From CAWIJJ01 sp963836425 (GTDB taxonomy: Bacteria > Acidobacteriota > Terriglobia > Bryobacterales > Bryobacteraceae), in the NCBI GenBank assembly GCA_963836425.1, contig CAWIJJ010000008.1, positions 1-64,000 of the forward strand: a stretch of 64,000 bases of DNA, in the 5' to 3' direction. Below are positions 7,037 to 16,412 of this stretch, piece after piece (within the stretch, counting starts at the first letter, position 1; each line of letters begins with the position of its first letter). The notes below the pieces were generated by a model, which worked only from the letters and a program-made list of their open reading frames with translations, did no database searches and was not told the DNA's origin. Position numbers and translations under genes: made by a program.

Positions 7037-8215
7037 TCAGAAAGGCAACACCTCGAGCCGCAGCGGATCGAAACGAATCCGTCGCTGCTCAATATAAGAC
7101 TGCACGGCCAGCAAGGGCGGCAGAATCGAAACGGCGGCGATGGCGGCGTCGGCGTTCGGCAGCTTACGGCTCTTGCAGCAATCGAGGAAATTGCGGACGT
7201 GGTCGGCGGTGATGTCGCCGGGGATATCCCGCTTGACGATATCAGGGCTGCGCCCGGCCGGCGTGAACTCCCAATGATTGCGGTTCACGAAGAGCCTGCC
7301 GCGGTCGCCATAGAACGTCACCCCGTAGGGCGGCGCGGCCCCGTAGGCATTCGATTGGAACAGCACCGAGAAGCCATCGTAGTCGAACAGCGCGTTGCAG
7401 GTGTCCGGCGCGGTGCGTCCGTCCTGCCGGTCGTAGTAAATGCCCCCGGCGAAAGTGGCGGCGTGCGGTGCGCGATCGCCCATGTACATGTGCACGACGT
7501 CCATCCAGTGGTGGCCGAAGTCGGTCAACTTGCCGCCGTTGAATTCCAGGAACGAGCGGAAGCTGAAATACATGCCCGGGTTCCAGTCGCGGTAGGCTAC
7601 CGGTCCCAGGAAGCGCATCCAGTCGAGGTCCGCCGGCTTCTCCGCCGGTTCCTTTCGTAGCGGTCCGGGAACGTTGCTATGCCAGACGGCGTCGATGTGG
7701 CTGATCTTGCCGATTGCGCCGGAGCGCACGAATCTCTCGAGCGGCTCCAGGTAAATCTCGCCGGACCGCTGCTGCAATCCGATCTGGAGAATTTTGCCGG
7801 TCGCGCGGGCGGTCTTTACCATGACCGGCGCCTCTTCGCGCAGGCGGCACATGGGTTTTTCCGAATACACGTCCTTGCCCGCATTCATCGCATCGACGGC
7901 GTGCTCCTTGTGCCAGTGGTCGGGCGAGCCGATCAGAACCGCGTCTACTTCCGGCAGTTCCAACAGCTTGCGATGGTCCCCAAACTTCCTGGCGTTGGGC
8001 GCGCCGGAAAGCAGGTCGTGGAAACGGGCCGGGTACACATCGCAGAGCGCCCGGAGTTCGACCTCCGGGTTCTTCTGAAACAGGCCGGCCACGGCCGTGG
8101 CGCGCGATCCGGTGCCGATTACACCCAGACCGATCCTGTCGTTCGCACCGAGAATTCTGGAATAGGAAAGAGCGGTTATGGCGACTCCGCGAGCCGCCTC
8201 GCGCCGGGTGATCAT
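7037..8215 (-). CDS. Tat-exported Gfo/Idh/MocA family oxidoreductase
   Basis: The N-terminus (ITRREAARGVAITALSYSRIL) is a twin-arginine signal. The NAD(P) fold begins at about residue 31 with GVIGTGSRA, and the family EKP motif is in VYSEKPMCR near residue 118. The C-terminal domain includes the HWMDVVHMYMG region. Tat export allows the cofactor to be bound before translocation. It probably oxidises or reduces a sugar derivative in the periplasm, together with the downstream DUF1080 hydrolase. The substrate is not visible from sequence. Confidence 0.88.
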   Translation of the reverse strand: MITRREAARGVAITALSYSRILGANDRIGLGVIGTGSRATAVAGLFQKNPEVELRALCDVYPARFHDLLSGAPNARKFGDHRKLLELPEVDAVLIGSPDHWHKEHAVDAMNAGKDVYSEKPMCRLREEAPVMVKTARATGKILQIGLQQRSGEIYLEPLERFVRSGAIGKISHIDAVWHSNVPGPLRKEPAEKPADLDWMRFLGPVAYRDWNPGMYFSFRSFLEFNGGKLTDFGHHWMDVVHMYMGDRAPHAATFAGGIYYDRQDGRTAPDTCNALFDYDGFSVLFQSNAYGAAPPYGVTFYGDRGRLFVNRNHWEFTPAGRSPDIVKRDIPGDITADHVRNFLDCCKSRKLPNADAAIAAVSILPPLLAVQSYIEQRRIRFDPLRLEVLPF

Positions 8216-8375
8216 GGCACTACCTCCGTTTCTTCAAAAAGCAGGTACCCCAAGACAGTATCAACTTTTCGCGCCGGATGCTGCCCCGTTGTCGGCGGGT
8301 GGGCGAGCGAGCGCGAGAGCCGGCCGGGCGGCAGGAACTTTGGCTCGACCTGCCTGGACGTGTACTCTGAGAGGA

Positions 8376-10259
8376 GTGTCTCCGGGCAAATCCAAGAAAA
8401 AGCCATCCCAGCAGTTCCGCAGCGCACTGCCGCTGATTCAGGAACTGGTCCGGCCGCGGCGCAAAATGCTGCTCACGGGGCTGGTGCTGATGCTGATCAA
8501 CCGCGCGGCGGGCCTGGTGCTGCCGGGCTCCACCAAGTACCTGGTGGACAACGTGATTGGAAAGCACCAGGTGGCACTGCTCGCCCCCCTGGTGGGAGCC
8601 GTGCTGGGCGCCACCGTAATACAGGGCCTCACATCCTTCACCCTCACCCAACTGCTCTCCAAAGAGGCGCAGCGGCTGATTGCGGAATTGCGGCGCAAGG
8701 TGCAGGAGCACGTCGGGCGGCTGCCGGTAGGGTATTACGATTCGAACAAGGCAGGCGTGCTGGTTTCGCGCATCATGACTGACGTGGAAGGCGTGCGCAA
8801 CCTGGTGGGCACGGGCCTGGTGGAGTTCCTGGGCGGCATCTTCACCGCGATCTTCGCACTCATTTTTCTGCTGAACATCAGCGCCGTGCTGACCGGAGTG
8901 GCGCTGTTGTTCATGGCGACCGCAGGCTTCGGATTGCAACTCGCGTTCCGCAAAATTCGCCCGATCTTTCGCGAGCGCGGAAAGATCAATGCGGACGTCT
9001 CCGGCCGCCTGACGGAATCGCTGGCCGGGGTCAGGGTGGTGAAGGGGTACCATGCGGAGGCGGAAGAGGCCGCGGTCTTTTCGGGCGGCGTGAAGCGGCT
9101 GCTGGACAACGTGCTCAAGTCCCTGACGGCCATTTCGCTGATGGGGCTGTCCGCCACGCTGCTGATGGGAATCGTGGGCGCCACGGTCATGTATCTGGGC
9201 GCGCGGCAGATCATGAGCGGCACGCTCACGCTTGGCGAGTTCATGACGTTCACGGCGTTCCTCGCCTTCCTGGTGGCGCCCATGTTTCAGGTGGTGGGCA
9301 TCGGCACGCAGCTTACCGAGGCGCTGGCCGGCCTGGACCGGACGCAGGAAGTGCTGGCGGAAAAGCCCGAGGACGAGGATCCGCGCCGCACCCGCGCCAT
9401 CGGACCGGTCGCCGGCAACGTTCGCTTCGATCACGTGGACTTCGCCTACGAGCCGGGCAAGCAGGTGCTTTACGACATCAGCTTCGATTCGCTCCCCGGC
9501 ACGGTGACCGCGCTGGTGGGACCGTCGGGTTCGGGAAAATCGACCATCATCAGCCTCGTGGCCGCGTTCCACGAACCGGCCGCCGGGCTCGTGCTGGTAG
9601 ATGGCGTGGACCTTTCCACGGTGCGGCTCGATTCCTACCGCACGCAGCTCGGCGTGGTTTTGCAGGATACGTTTCTCTTCGACGGCACGATTCGGGAGAA
9701 CGTGGCGTTCGCGCGCCCCCGCGCCACGGAGGAAGAGATCCTGTCCGCCTGCCGCATCGCGCGCGTGGACGAATTCGCCGAACGTTTCGAGAAGCAGTAC
9801 GAGACGATTGTGGGGGAGCGCGGCGTGAAGCTTTCGGGCGGCCAGCGGCAGCGTGTTTCGATTGCGCGCGCCATCCTGGCCGATCCGCGGATTCTCATTC
9901 TGGACGAGGCAACGTCGAGCCTCGATTCGGAATCCGAAGCGGCGATTCAGGAAGGGCTCGCGTACCTGATGCGCGGGCGGACCACCTTCGTGATCGCGCA
10001 CCGGCTGTCTACGATCCGGCGGGCGGAGCAGATCCTGGTGGTGGAAAACGGCCGTATCGTAGAGCGGGGATCGCACGAAGAACTGTACGATTTCCGCGGG
10101 CGGTACTACGACCTGTATACGCGGCAGCACGGCATCGACGCCAACCTGTTCCTGGCGCCGGGCGAGGGCGACAAGGTGCCGGAGCCGATCGAGAAGCCGC
10201 GGATCCCAGCGGGGGGCGCGCCGACCGCGGCGTCACTGCTGCGCGGCGGAATTACGTGA
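8376..10259 (+). CDS. ABC exporter, fused permease and ATPase (MsbA-like)
   Basis: The six-helix transmembrane region covers about residues 20-310. The ATPase has Walker A GPSGSGKST, signature LSGGQRQR, Walker B ILILDEATSSLDSESE and the switch HRLST. This is the half-transporter type that works as a homodimer, exporting lipids or hydrophobic compounds. The GTG at 8376 is used because the protein before it has low-complexity Ala/Arg composition; a gagagga motif touches that GTG, so the exact start is not certain. It is divergent from the Gfo/Idh/MocA gene. Confidence 0.88.
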   Translation: MSPGKSKKKPSQQFRSALPLIQELVRPRRKMLLTGLVLMLINRAAGLVLPGSTKYLVDNVIGKHQVALLAPLVGAVLGATVIQGLTSFTLTQLLSKEAQRLIAELRRKVQEHVGRLPVGYYDSNKAGVLVSRIMTDVEGVRNLVGTGLVEFLGGIFTAIFALIFLLNISAVLTGVALLFMATAGFGLQLAFRKIRPIFRERGKINADVSGRLTESLAGVRVVKGYHAEAEEAAVFSGGVKRLLDNVLKSLTAISLMGLSATLLMGIVGATVMYLGARQIMSGTLTLGEFMTFTAFLAFLVAPMFQVVGIGTQLTEALAGLDRTQEVLAEKPEDEDPRRTRAIGPVAGNVRFDHVDFAYEPGKQVLYDISFDSLPGTVTALVGPSGSGKSTIISLVAAFHEPAAGLVLVDGVDLSTVRLDSYRTQLGVVLQDTFLFDGTIRENVAFARPRATEEEILSACRIARVDEFAERFEKQYETIVGERGVKLSGGQRQRVSIARAILADPRILILDEATSSLDSESEAAIQEGLAYLMRGRTTFVIAHRLSTIRRAEQILVVENGRIVERGSHEELYDFRGRYYDLYTRQHGIDANLFLAPGEGDKVPEPIEKPRIPAGGAPTAASLLRGGIT

Positions 10260-10301
10260 GTTACGCATCAGTGGCGTGACCCGGTCTGATGAGACACGGT
10301 G

Positions 10302-12692
10302 TCAGGAAAAGCGGTTCGGCCCGGCGTTCAATGGGCGGCGGGAGCCGTGCCAGTTCAGCTCGCCGGTGACTCCGGCGGGCAGCGTCACCGATGCTGAATT
10401 GGCATCGATGCGGACTTCGATCGACCCTTTGGGATGGGGCACGCTTCCGGCGGCGAACGGCAGCTTTCCGAGATGTGGATCGACGATCACGCGGCGGAAC
10501 CCGGGAGCGGCGGAATCGACGCCCAGCACATTGCGCATGATTTCGATGTTGGGACTTGCGCTCCAGGCGTGGCAGTCGGAGCGTGACGAGCCGTTGGGGC
10601 GGTCCACGTTTTCGGCAAACGTGGTCAGGCCATGCGCCAGCATGTCGCGCCAATCTTGCAGGCGGTCGAGATAGGAATCGCCGTCGCCCGCCTTCGACAG
10701 GGCGCGGTGGACGTAGAACTGGAAGAACAGGCCGGGCTGCGCGAGTCCGTCGGCCGCCAGGGTACGGCGCATCAGGTCGCGCGCGGCGGGGCCGGTAATC
10801 ACGTCCGCGAGCACGGCCATGGTGTTGGCGTGCTGCGAGAACTGGGCCTTTCGGGCGGTGTCGGCGTAAAGCCGGCGGCCGGCATCCCAATAGAGCGACT
10901 GCGCCGTGGAGCGGAGCTGGCGCTCGCGATCCCGGTAAATCTCGCCGAGCGGGCGCACTCCGAGCGCGCTTTCGAGGTCCGCCGCCCAGCCGTAGGCCAT
11001 CAGCAGCAGCATGTCGAACAGGGCGGAGGATCCGTCGGGATCCTGCGGCGCATTGCCACTCTGCCAGGAAGGCACCCAGTCGAAGTAGCGCCACCAGGGC
11101 AGGCTGCGGAGCGAGCCGTTCTCCTTCTGGTAGGACTCGAAGAAGCTGAGCACGGAGCGCACGCCGGGCAGCATGCGGCGCACGAAGGCCGGGTCGTCGA
11201 CGTACCACCAGTAATCGTGCACCATGCCGATCCACCACAAGGCGAAACCGGGGATGTACTGTTCGAGGCGCGTGGGATAGCGGGACATGGTGCAGCCGTC
11301 GCTCTGCCGCGAGTCATTGATCTGGTCGATGGCATTGCGCATGAGGCGCGCGTCGCCAGTCATGAACAGGGAGACCAGGCACTGCACGCGCGTGTCGCCC
11401 ACGTATTGAAGCTGCTCGTAATAGGGGCAGTCCATGTAAGTTTCGTGGGCGCAGAGGCGGGCGGTGCGCCAGCCGGTGTCGAGGATGCGGCCGATTTCGG
11501 GGTCGCCGCCGTCGAAGCGTGCCTTGCGCTCGAAGGGGAAGCCTACGTAGGTGGCGGAAAGGTCGTCGATGGTGAGCGGCTCGTCTTTGGTCTCGACGTC
11601 GAGCTCGATGTAGCGGTAGGTGCGCCACCATAGCGGGCGGAAGGTACGGCGCTGGCCGCCATCGGGGACGAACTCGTCGGCGTAGCCGATAAACTGCTTG
11701 CCCTCCACCTCGTTGCGGTTGCCTTTGACCAGGGAGCGGCTGCCCGGCTGGGGCTGGCCGAAGAGAGCTTCGGCGTAACGCATTCGGACTACGGCATCCT
11801 TGCCACCGCTGACCACGAGTTCGGGATAGGCGGTGGTGAGCCAGCGCTGATCGAGCAGGAGCGTGGCGTGCGTGCGCGCGGGAATGTGGAAGGCTTCGGG
11901 TTTGGCGGGGAAGGCCGCGGGCGCCGGCACGCCGGTGGCGGTGCGAACGGCCTGAAGACGTTCCGGCGTCTCCTCCATCATGGGGATGGTGCGCGGCACC
12001 AGCATCCAACGGGAACCGGAATCCTGCGCGTTGCGCCCGGCGGCCGGACCGATGGAGACGGCGGCGGGCCAGGCGGAATCGTCGAATGCTTCGGTCTGCC
12101 AGCCCCAAGGGTACTGGGCGGCGGCGACACGGTCACCGGGGCCGGCCACGAAATAGCCGCGCATTTGCCCGGTGGTGACAGGCAGGGGCGAATAGGCCGC
12201 GTTGCGCAGGGCTTTCCAGTTGGGCCCGGTGTCGGCCGCGCGTTCGGCCTCCGAATCGCCCTGCAACAGGAAACCGGTTTGCAGCGTGACCTGCGCTTCG
12301 GGCGCGTGCGGTCCGAAGTTCCACACAATGGCGGCCAGCACGTTGCGGCCGGACTTGAGGTAGGGGGCGAGGTCCACGGTCTCGTAGCGCCAGTGGAACA
12401 GGTCGCCGCGGGCCGGGCCCCAGGCCACGCGCCGGCCGTTCACGAAAAGCTGATAGCGGTTATCGCCGGTGACGTGGACGGGGTATCGATCGGGCCGGGC
12501 GGGAAGGTCGAGGACGCGGCGGAAATGATAGACGCCGTATTCGGTGGGAGGCGCGCCCGGCGCGGAGATCCAGCGCGCGCTCCAGACGCGGCCGAGGAGC
12601 GCGGCCTGGTCCTGTGCGGCAAGGGGCGCGGCCAGCAGGGGCACGGCTCCGATTTGCGAAAGGAAACTGCGTCGGGAGGAATGGGCGGGCAT
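10302..12692 (-). CDS. Tat-exported alpha-L-rhamnosidase-like glycosidase (GH78)
   Basis: The 796-residue protein opens with a twin-arginine signal (SSRRSFLSQIGAVPLLAAPLAA). It then has a beta-sandwich with the NRYQLFVNGRRVAWGPARGD pattern of bacterial rhamnosidase N-terminal domains, a central (alpha/alpha)6 barrel with the family-typical MDCPYYEQLQYVGDTR and SRYPTRLEQYIPGFALWW, and a C-terminal beta domain with FRRVIVDPHLG. The acidic residues in DCPYYEQ and GDTR are the expected catalytic region. It should release rhamnose from plant or microbial polysaccharides. The same strand also carries the membrane protein and SDR genes. Confidence 0.85.
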   Translation of the reverse strand: MPAHSSRRSFLSQIGAVPLLAAPLAAQDQAALLGRVWSARWISAPGAPPTEYGVYHFRRVLDLPARPDRYPVHVTGDNRYQLFVNGRRVAWGPARGDLFHWRYETVDLAPYLKSGRNVLAAIVWNFGPHAPEAQVTLQTGFLLQGDSEAERAADTGPNWKALRNAAYSPLPVTTGQMRGYFVAGPGDRVAAAQYPWGWQTEAFDDSAWPAAVSIGPAAGRNAQDSGSRWMLVPRTIPMMEETPERLQAVRTATGVPAPAAFPAKPEAFHIPARTHATLLLDQRWLTTAYPELVVSGGKDAVVRMRYAEALFGQPQPGSRSLVKGNRNEVEGKQFIGYADEFVPDGGQRRTFRPLWWRTYRYIELDVETKDEPLTIDDLSATYVGFPFERKARFDGGDPEIGRILDTGWRTARLCAHETYMDCPYYEQLQYVGDTRVQCLVSLFMTGDARLMRNAIDQINDSRQSDGCTMSRYPTRLEQYIPGFALWWIGMVHDYWWYVDDPAFVRRMLPGVRSVLSFFESYQKENGSLRSLPWWRYFDWVPSWQSGNAPQDPDGSSALFDMLLLMAYGWAADLESALGVRPLGEIYRDRERQLRSTAQSLYWDAGRRLYADTARKAQFSQHANTMAVLADVITGPAARDLMRRTLAADGLAQPGLFFQFYVHRALSKAGDGDSYLDRLQDWRDMLAHGLTTFAENVDRPNGSSRSDCHAWSASPNIEIMRNVLGVDSAAPGFRRVIVDPHLGKLPFAAGSVPHPKGSIEVRIDANSASVTLPAGVTGELNWHGSRRPLNAGPNRFS

Positions 12693-12724
12693 CGCCGCTA
12701 CGGTATCGCCGTGCGGAACATGTG

Positions 12725-14266
12725 TCAACGGCGGCGGGCTGCGAGGATCACGGGTGCAACGGTGGCCGCGAGGTACAGGATCCAGAATGCGGCCAGCCAC
12801 GGCGCGGCGATGGGCTTGAAGGCGGCCAGCCGGTCGAAGAACGCGCCGAAACCGGCGGCCCAGTAATCGGAAGCGTGCACGGCGGCCAGGGCGCCGTTGG
12901 GGCGGTGGCGGATCAAGCCGGCGTAATAGGGCGCGGCCACCGCGTTCCACGTGTAGAGGTCGAGCGCGGCAAACAGGAACGCGCCCGCGAGCGGTGGGAG
13001 GTATTGCGCGCGCTTGGGCAGCAGGGCGCGAAGGCCGGCCACGCACAGGATCACCTCGGCGGCAACCGCGGCGTACAGATACCAGCCCATGGAGGTGGGG
13101 ACGCCCTTGCTCATAAAGAGCAGCAGCACATTGTAGAGCTGGGCCAGCCAGAAGAAGCCGTAGATGGCCAGCGGGCGGAACAGCGAGCGCAATTGCAGAC
13201 AGCAGCCCGCGGCGGCGGCGGCGATGACGAAGTAGAACAGGTGGTACATCCAGCTTCGGACGGTGAGCCCGCTCCAGCCGCCGTACCAGAGGTGGGAGAG
13301 GAGGATGGAATCGAGGGCCGTGCGCCACGGCACTTCGCCCGCGCGCAGAAGCAGGAAGCCCGTCTTACCGCGCAGCATCACGGCCTCATTGAGTCCGGTG
13401 AGCGTGCCGGTTGCGACCAGGTTGCGGAGGTACCACCAGCCGGCGATGGGCACGGCGGGCAGCAGTCCGCGGCCGAGCGCGCCGCGGCCGAGCGGGGCCA
13501 GGATCAGAAACAGCGCGGGGAAGGCGGCGAGAAAATACGCTTTGGTGAGCAAGCCGAGGCCGAGCACGATGCCGAGCGCCAGATTGAGGGCGCGGGTATC
13601 GCGGCCGGCGCGCAACGCGAGCCAGGTGAGCACGGTGAAGAGCAGAACGGCGAGGCAGTCATTGCCGGCGCGCGCTACATCGAAGGCCAGTTCGGGCATC
13701 AGCGCCACCACGGCGGCGCAGCCGAGGGCCAGGCGGGAATCGCGAAAGAAGTCGCGGGCCGCCAGGTAGGCGAAGGGGATGACCAGGGACGCGATCAGCA
13801 CCGAGGCGAGGCGCAGAAGCAATACCTGGAAAGGGAGCGGGGCTCGGCCGGCGATCCACAGGACGGGCGCCATCAACCAGTAGTAGAGAGGCGGCTGGAG
13901 CCCTTCGTAGGCGCGGAGCGGACTGCTGCCGGGCTGGTTGCGGAAATCGGGCGGCAGCGCGCGCAACGCGGCCTCGCGCGCCTTGCGGTCGGCGGCCGGC
14001 AGTTGCCAGAAGTCATCGTGGGTGACGGCGGACGGCAGGGAGGCCGTCGAGTCCCACGGCGAGGGAGCGAGGCGCAGCGATTCTTCGACGTCGCGTGGAA
14101 GAGGGCCGGCGCGCGGCGGGAGAAGCGAGCCGTGCGCCACGGCGCGAGTTACGGAAAAGTGCGCCCACTCATCGAAGCCTTCCCAGAGCGGCAGGGCGGC
14201 CGAGTAGAACCCCAGGCGCAGCAGGAAGCAGCACCACAGCGCGGCCACCGGCCATTCCGAACGCAT
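12725..14266 (-). CDS. Polytopic membrane protein, DUF2142/GT39-like
   Basis: The 513-residue protein has about 11-12 hydrophobic helices and an early loop PLWEGFDEWAHFSVTR, which resembles the acidic first loop (DE) of DUF2142 and dolichyl-phosphate-mannose-dependent glycosyltransferase-like proteins. A later YEGLQPPLYYWLM segment is also typical. It may transfer a sugar from a lipid carrier on the outer face of the membrane. It starts 34 bases before the SDR stop and precedes the GH78 gene, so the three could be read together. Confidence 0.7.
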   Translation of the reverse strand: MRSEWPVAALWCCFLLRLGFYSAALPLWEGFDEWAHFSVTRAVAHGSLLPPRAGPLPRDVEESLRLAPSPWDSTASLPSAVTHDDFWQLPAADRKAREAALRALPPDFRNQPGSSPLRAYEGLQPPLYYWLMAPVLWIAGRAPLPFQVLLLRLASVLIASLVIPFAYLAARDFFRDSRLALGCAAVVALMPELAFDVARAGNDCLAVLLFTVLTWLALRAGRDTRALNLALGIVLGLGLLTKAYFLAAFPALFLILAPLGRGALGRGLLPAVPIAGWWYLRNLVATGTLTGLNEAVMLRGKTGFLLLRAGEVPWRTALDSILLSHLWYGGWSGLTVRSWMYHLFYFVIAAAAAGCCLQLRSLFRPLAIYGFFWLAQLYNVLLLFMSKGVPTSMGWYLYAAVAAEVILCVAGLRALLPKRAQYLPPLAGAFLFAALDLYTWNAVAAPYYAGLIRHRPNGALAAVHASDYWAAGFGAFFDRLAAFKPIAAPWLAAFWILYLAATVAPVILAARRR

Positions 14267-14300
14267 TCGGCCTCGATTATCGCACGCGGCGTGAGGCGGG

Positions 14301-15071
14301 TCAGATGGTCATGGCGGTGAAGCCGCCGTCCACCGTCAGGATGGAGCCGGTGACGAAGGACGAAGCCCGCCGCGAGGCCAGATACACGGCGGCGCCCACC
14401 AGTTCGCCAGCCTCCCCGAAGCGGTTCATGGGGGTGTGGGTCATGATGCTGGCGACGCGCTCCGGGGTCAGCACCTTGCGGTTCTGCTCGGCGGGAAAGA
14501 AGCCCGGAATGATGGCGTTCACACGAATATCGTGCGGCGCCAGCTCGCGGGCCAGGAAGCGGGTGATCTGGTTTACCCCGGCCTTGGCCACACCGTAGGT
14601 GAAGACGCGCGAAAGCGGCGGTCCGGAAGAGACGGAGCTGATGTTGATGATGGAGCCGCCGCGGCCCGCATCCACCATCGCCTTACCGAAAACCTGGCAG
14701 GCCAGGAAGACGCCCTTGAGGTCGATATCGAGAATGCGGTGCCACTCCTCCTCGGTGATCTCGAAAAATGGAGTGGGGGAATTGACGCCGGCGGCGTTGA
14801 TCAGAATGTCGATGCGCCCGAAGCGCTCACGCACCTCGGCCAGCAGGCGTTCGAGGCCGGCGCGGCTGGTGGCATCGCATTCGATGCCCATGGCCTTGCC
14901 GCCTTTGGAGACGATGGATTCGGCGCGGGTGTCCGCGTTCTTGCGGGTCCGCCCGGCGATGGCCACGGCCGCGCCCGCATCCGCCAGGCCTTCCGCCATT
15001 GCACCGGCGAGGACACCGCCGCCGCCGATTACGACGGCTACTTCGCCGTCCAGGGAGAATAAATCGTTCAT
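14301..15071 (-). CDS. SDR family oxidoreductase
   Basis: The 256-residue protein has a Rossmann start (VAVVIGGGGVLAGAMAEGLA), the NAG-like motif INAAGVN, Ser in ISSVSSGPPL, and the catalytic YGVAK. The glycine motif is slightly unusual (GGGGVLAG). The overall look, including AEQNRKVLTPER, is like D-mannonate/fructuronate-type SDRs used in hexuronate catabolism, which would suit the sugar-degrading neighbours, but the substrate is inferred. Confidence 0.85.
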   Translation of the reverse strand: MNDLFSLDGEVAVVIGGGGVLAGAMAEGLADAGAAVAIAGRTRKNADTRAESIVSKGGKAMGIECDATSRAGLERLLAEVRERFGRIDILINAAGVNSPTPFFEITEEEWHRILDIDLKGVFLACQVFGKAMVDAGRGGSIINISSVSSGPPLSRVFTYGVAKAGVNQITRFLARELAPHDIRVNAIIPGFFPAEQNRKVLTPERVASIMTHTPMNRFGEAGELVGAAVYLASRRASSFVTGSILTVDGGFTAMTI

Positions 15072-15122
15072 AAGCCGAACGATTATGGTAGCAGGCGGGA
15101 TGGCGGATGCTGCCGCCGCGGC

Positions 15123-16190
15123 TTAACCCGCCATGGCGTCGGTCAGGTGCGGCTGATAGGTGCAGCGCGGGTCTTCGGCGAGGTAGTCGCCGGTGAACGC
15201 GTAGGCGCGGGAGCGGGATCCGCCGCACACCTTCTGGTATTCGCAGATTCCGCACTTGCCCTCGCGCAGCGTGGTATCGCGCAGTTGCTTGAACAGGTCG
15301 GAGTTGCGGTACACGTCGGTCAGCGGGTTAGTGAGCACGTTGCCTCCGCTAACCGGCAGGAAGCCGCTGGGGAAGATTTCGCCCGTATGCGAAACGAATA
15401 CGAAGCCCTTGCCGTCGCTCACTCCGGCGGTGCGGAAGGCCACGCCCTTAGCGCTTTCGTTCACCGGGGCGCCGTGCTCTTCCTTCATGCGCTGTGCGAT
15501 GTAGCGGCGGTAGTGCATGGCCTCGGTGGTTTTGATGCCGAACGGCGCCGTTTTGGAGAGCTCGTACATGAACTCGAACACCTGCTCGTACTCGGGAGCG
15601 AGGAGGTCGTCGCCTTCGAGGGCGCGCCCGGTGACGATGAGGAAGAACAGGCTCCACATCTTGGAGCGGACATCCTTGACGATGTCGGCGATCTCGGGAA
15701 GGTGCGCCATGTTGCGGCGCGTGACGGTGGTCTGGAACTGGGTGTCGAGTCCGATATCGCGGGCGTGCCGCAGCGCCAGAATGGCCCGGTCGAACGTGCC
15801 GGGGATGCCGCGGAAATCGTCGTGCGAAGCGGCATCGTGCCCGTCCACGCTGATGGCCATGCGGGAAACACCGGCCGCCTTAAAACCGTCGATCGCGCCG
15901 GGCGTGAGCAGCGGAGTGGCGCTCGGAGTGACGTTGGTGCGGAGCCCGATTTTCACCGAGTAGCGCAGCAGCTCATAGAGGTCCGGCCGTTTGAGCGGGT
16001 CGCCGCCGGTAAAGACCATGAGGGGCTCGCCGAAAGAGCGGATTTCGTCCAGCAGGCGGTACCCCTGTTCGGTGGTCAGTTCAGCGGGGCTCCGCTCCGA
16101 TTGAGCGGACGCGCGGCAGTGGACGCACGCCAGGTCGCAGGCCTGCGTGACTTCCCAGATCACAAGCATCGGGGATTGATCGAAGTTCAT
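15123..16190 (-). CDS. Radical SAM/SPASM protein (TIGR04053-like)
   Basis: The radical SAM cluster motif is CDLACVHC (Cys18, Cys22, Cys25), followed by the GGDP SAM-binding motif at about residue 60. The C-terminal SPASM-type region ends with CGICEYQKVC. Length and the IWEVTQACDLAC opening match a family common in Acidobacteria and related to NirJ/heme-maturation proteins. The ATG at 16190 follows a ggaga site; a longer frame upstream is not needed. It is divergent from gap. Its true substrate is unknown. Confidence 0.85.
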   Translation of the reverse strand: MNFDQSPMLVIWEVTQACDLACVHCRASAQSERSPAELTTEQGYRLLDEIRSFGEPLMVFTGGDPLKRPDLYELLRYSVKIGLRTNVTPSATPLLTPGAIDGFKAAGVSRMAISVDGHDAASHDDFRGIPGTFDRAILALRHARDIGLDTQFQTTVTRRNMAHLPEIADIVKDVRSKMWSLFFLIVTGRALEGDDLLAPEYEQVFEFMYELSKTAPFGIKTTEAMHYRRYIAQRMKEEHGAPVNESAKGVAFRTAGVSDGKGFVFVSHTGEIFPSGFLPVSGGNVLTNPLTDVYRNSDLFKQLRDTTLREGKCGICEYQKVCGGSRSRAYAFTGDYLAEDPRCTYQPHLTDAMAG

Positions 16191-16221
16191 CGGTTCTCCA
16201 ATCTCTGAAGTGAAACTGGTT

Positions 16222-16272
16222 GCACTTGAAGTGCCACCGCGGAAGCGTTGAAAACGCGTGGAAATATTCCAC
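16222..16272. promoter_or_regulatory. Two inverted repeats between radical SAM gene and gap
   Basis: GCACTT-G-AAGTGC lies at 16222-16234 and GTGGAA-ATA-TTCCAC at 16258-16272. Both are perfect, compact dyads in the 222-base divergent intergenic region, in positions where regulators of either gene could bind. No regulator is identified. Confidence 0.45.
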
Positions 16273-16345
16273 ACCCGGCCATCCGATTCTGCCGTTTGGG
16301 GCATATCGCGCAGGGTCGGGAAGCGGTCTGACCCAGTGGGGGACG

Positions 16346-16374
16346 TTGCCCCGATTCCGGCATCCTGATATCCT
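16346..16374 (+). promoter_or_regulatory. Sigma-70-like promoter of gap
   Basis: TTGCCC at 16346-16351 and TATCCT at 16369-16374 are separated by 17 bases. Transcription would start about 30 bases before the GAPDH ribosome binding site (acaggag). Confidence 0.5.
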
Positions 16375-16412
16375 TTGTATTAACCCGATCCCACCTAATA
16401 ACAGGAGAATAA

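Noticed and set aside
8220..10130. A very long minus-strand open frame opposite the ABC exporter
   Set aside because: It is an antisense shadow in GC-rich DNA: the plus strand has all ABC transporter motifs, while the minus product is His/Arg/Gln-rich without domains.
12693..13328. N-terminal extension of the rhamnosidase frame into the next gene
   Set aside because: The extension is Arg/Pro-rich, overlaps the real membrane protein gene, and the internal ATG at 12692 is followed by a proper Tat signal.
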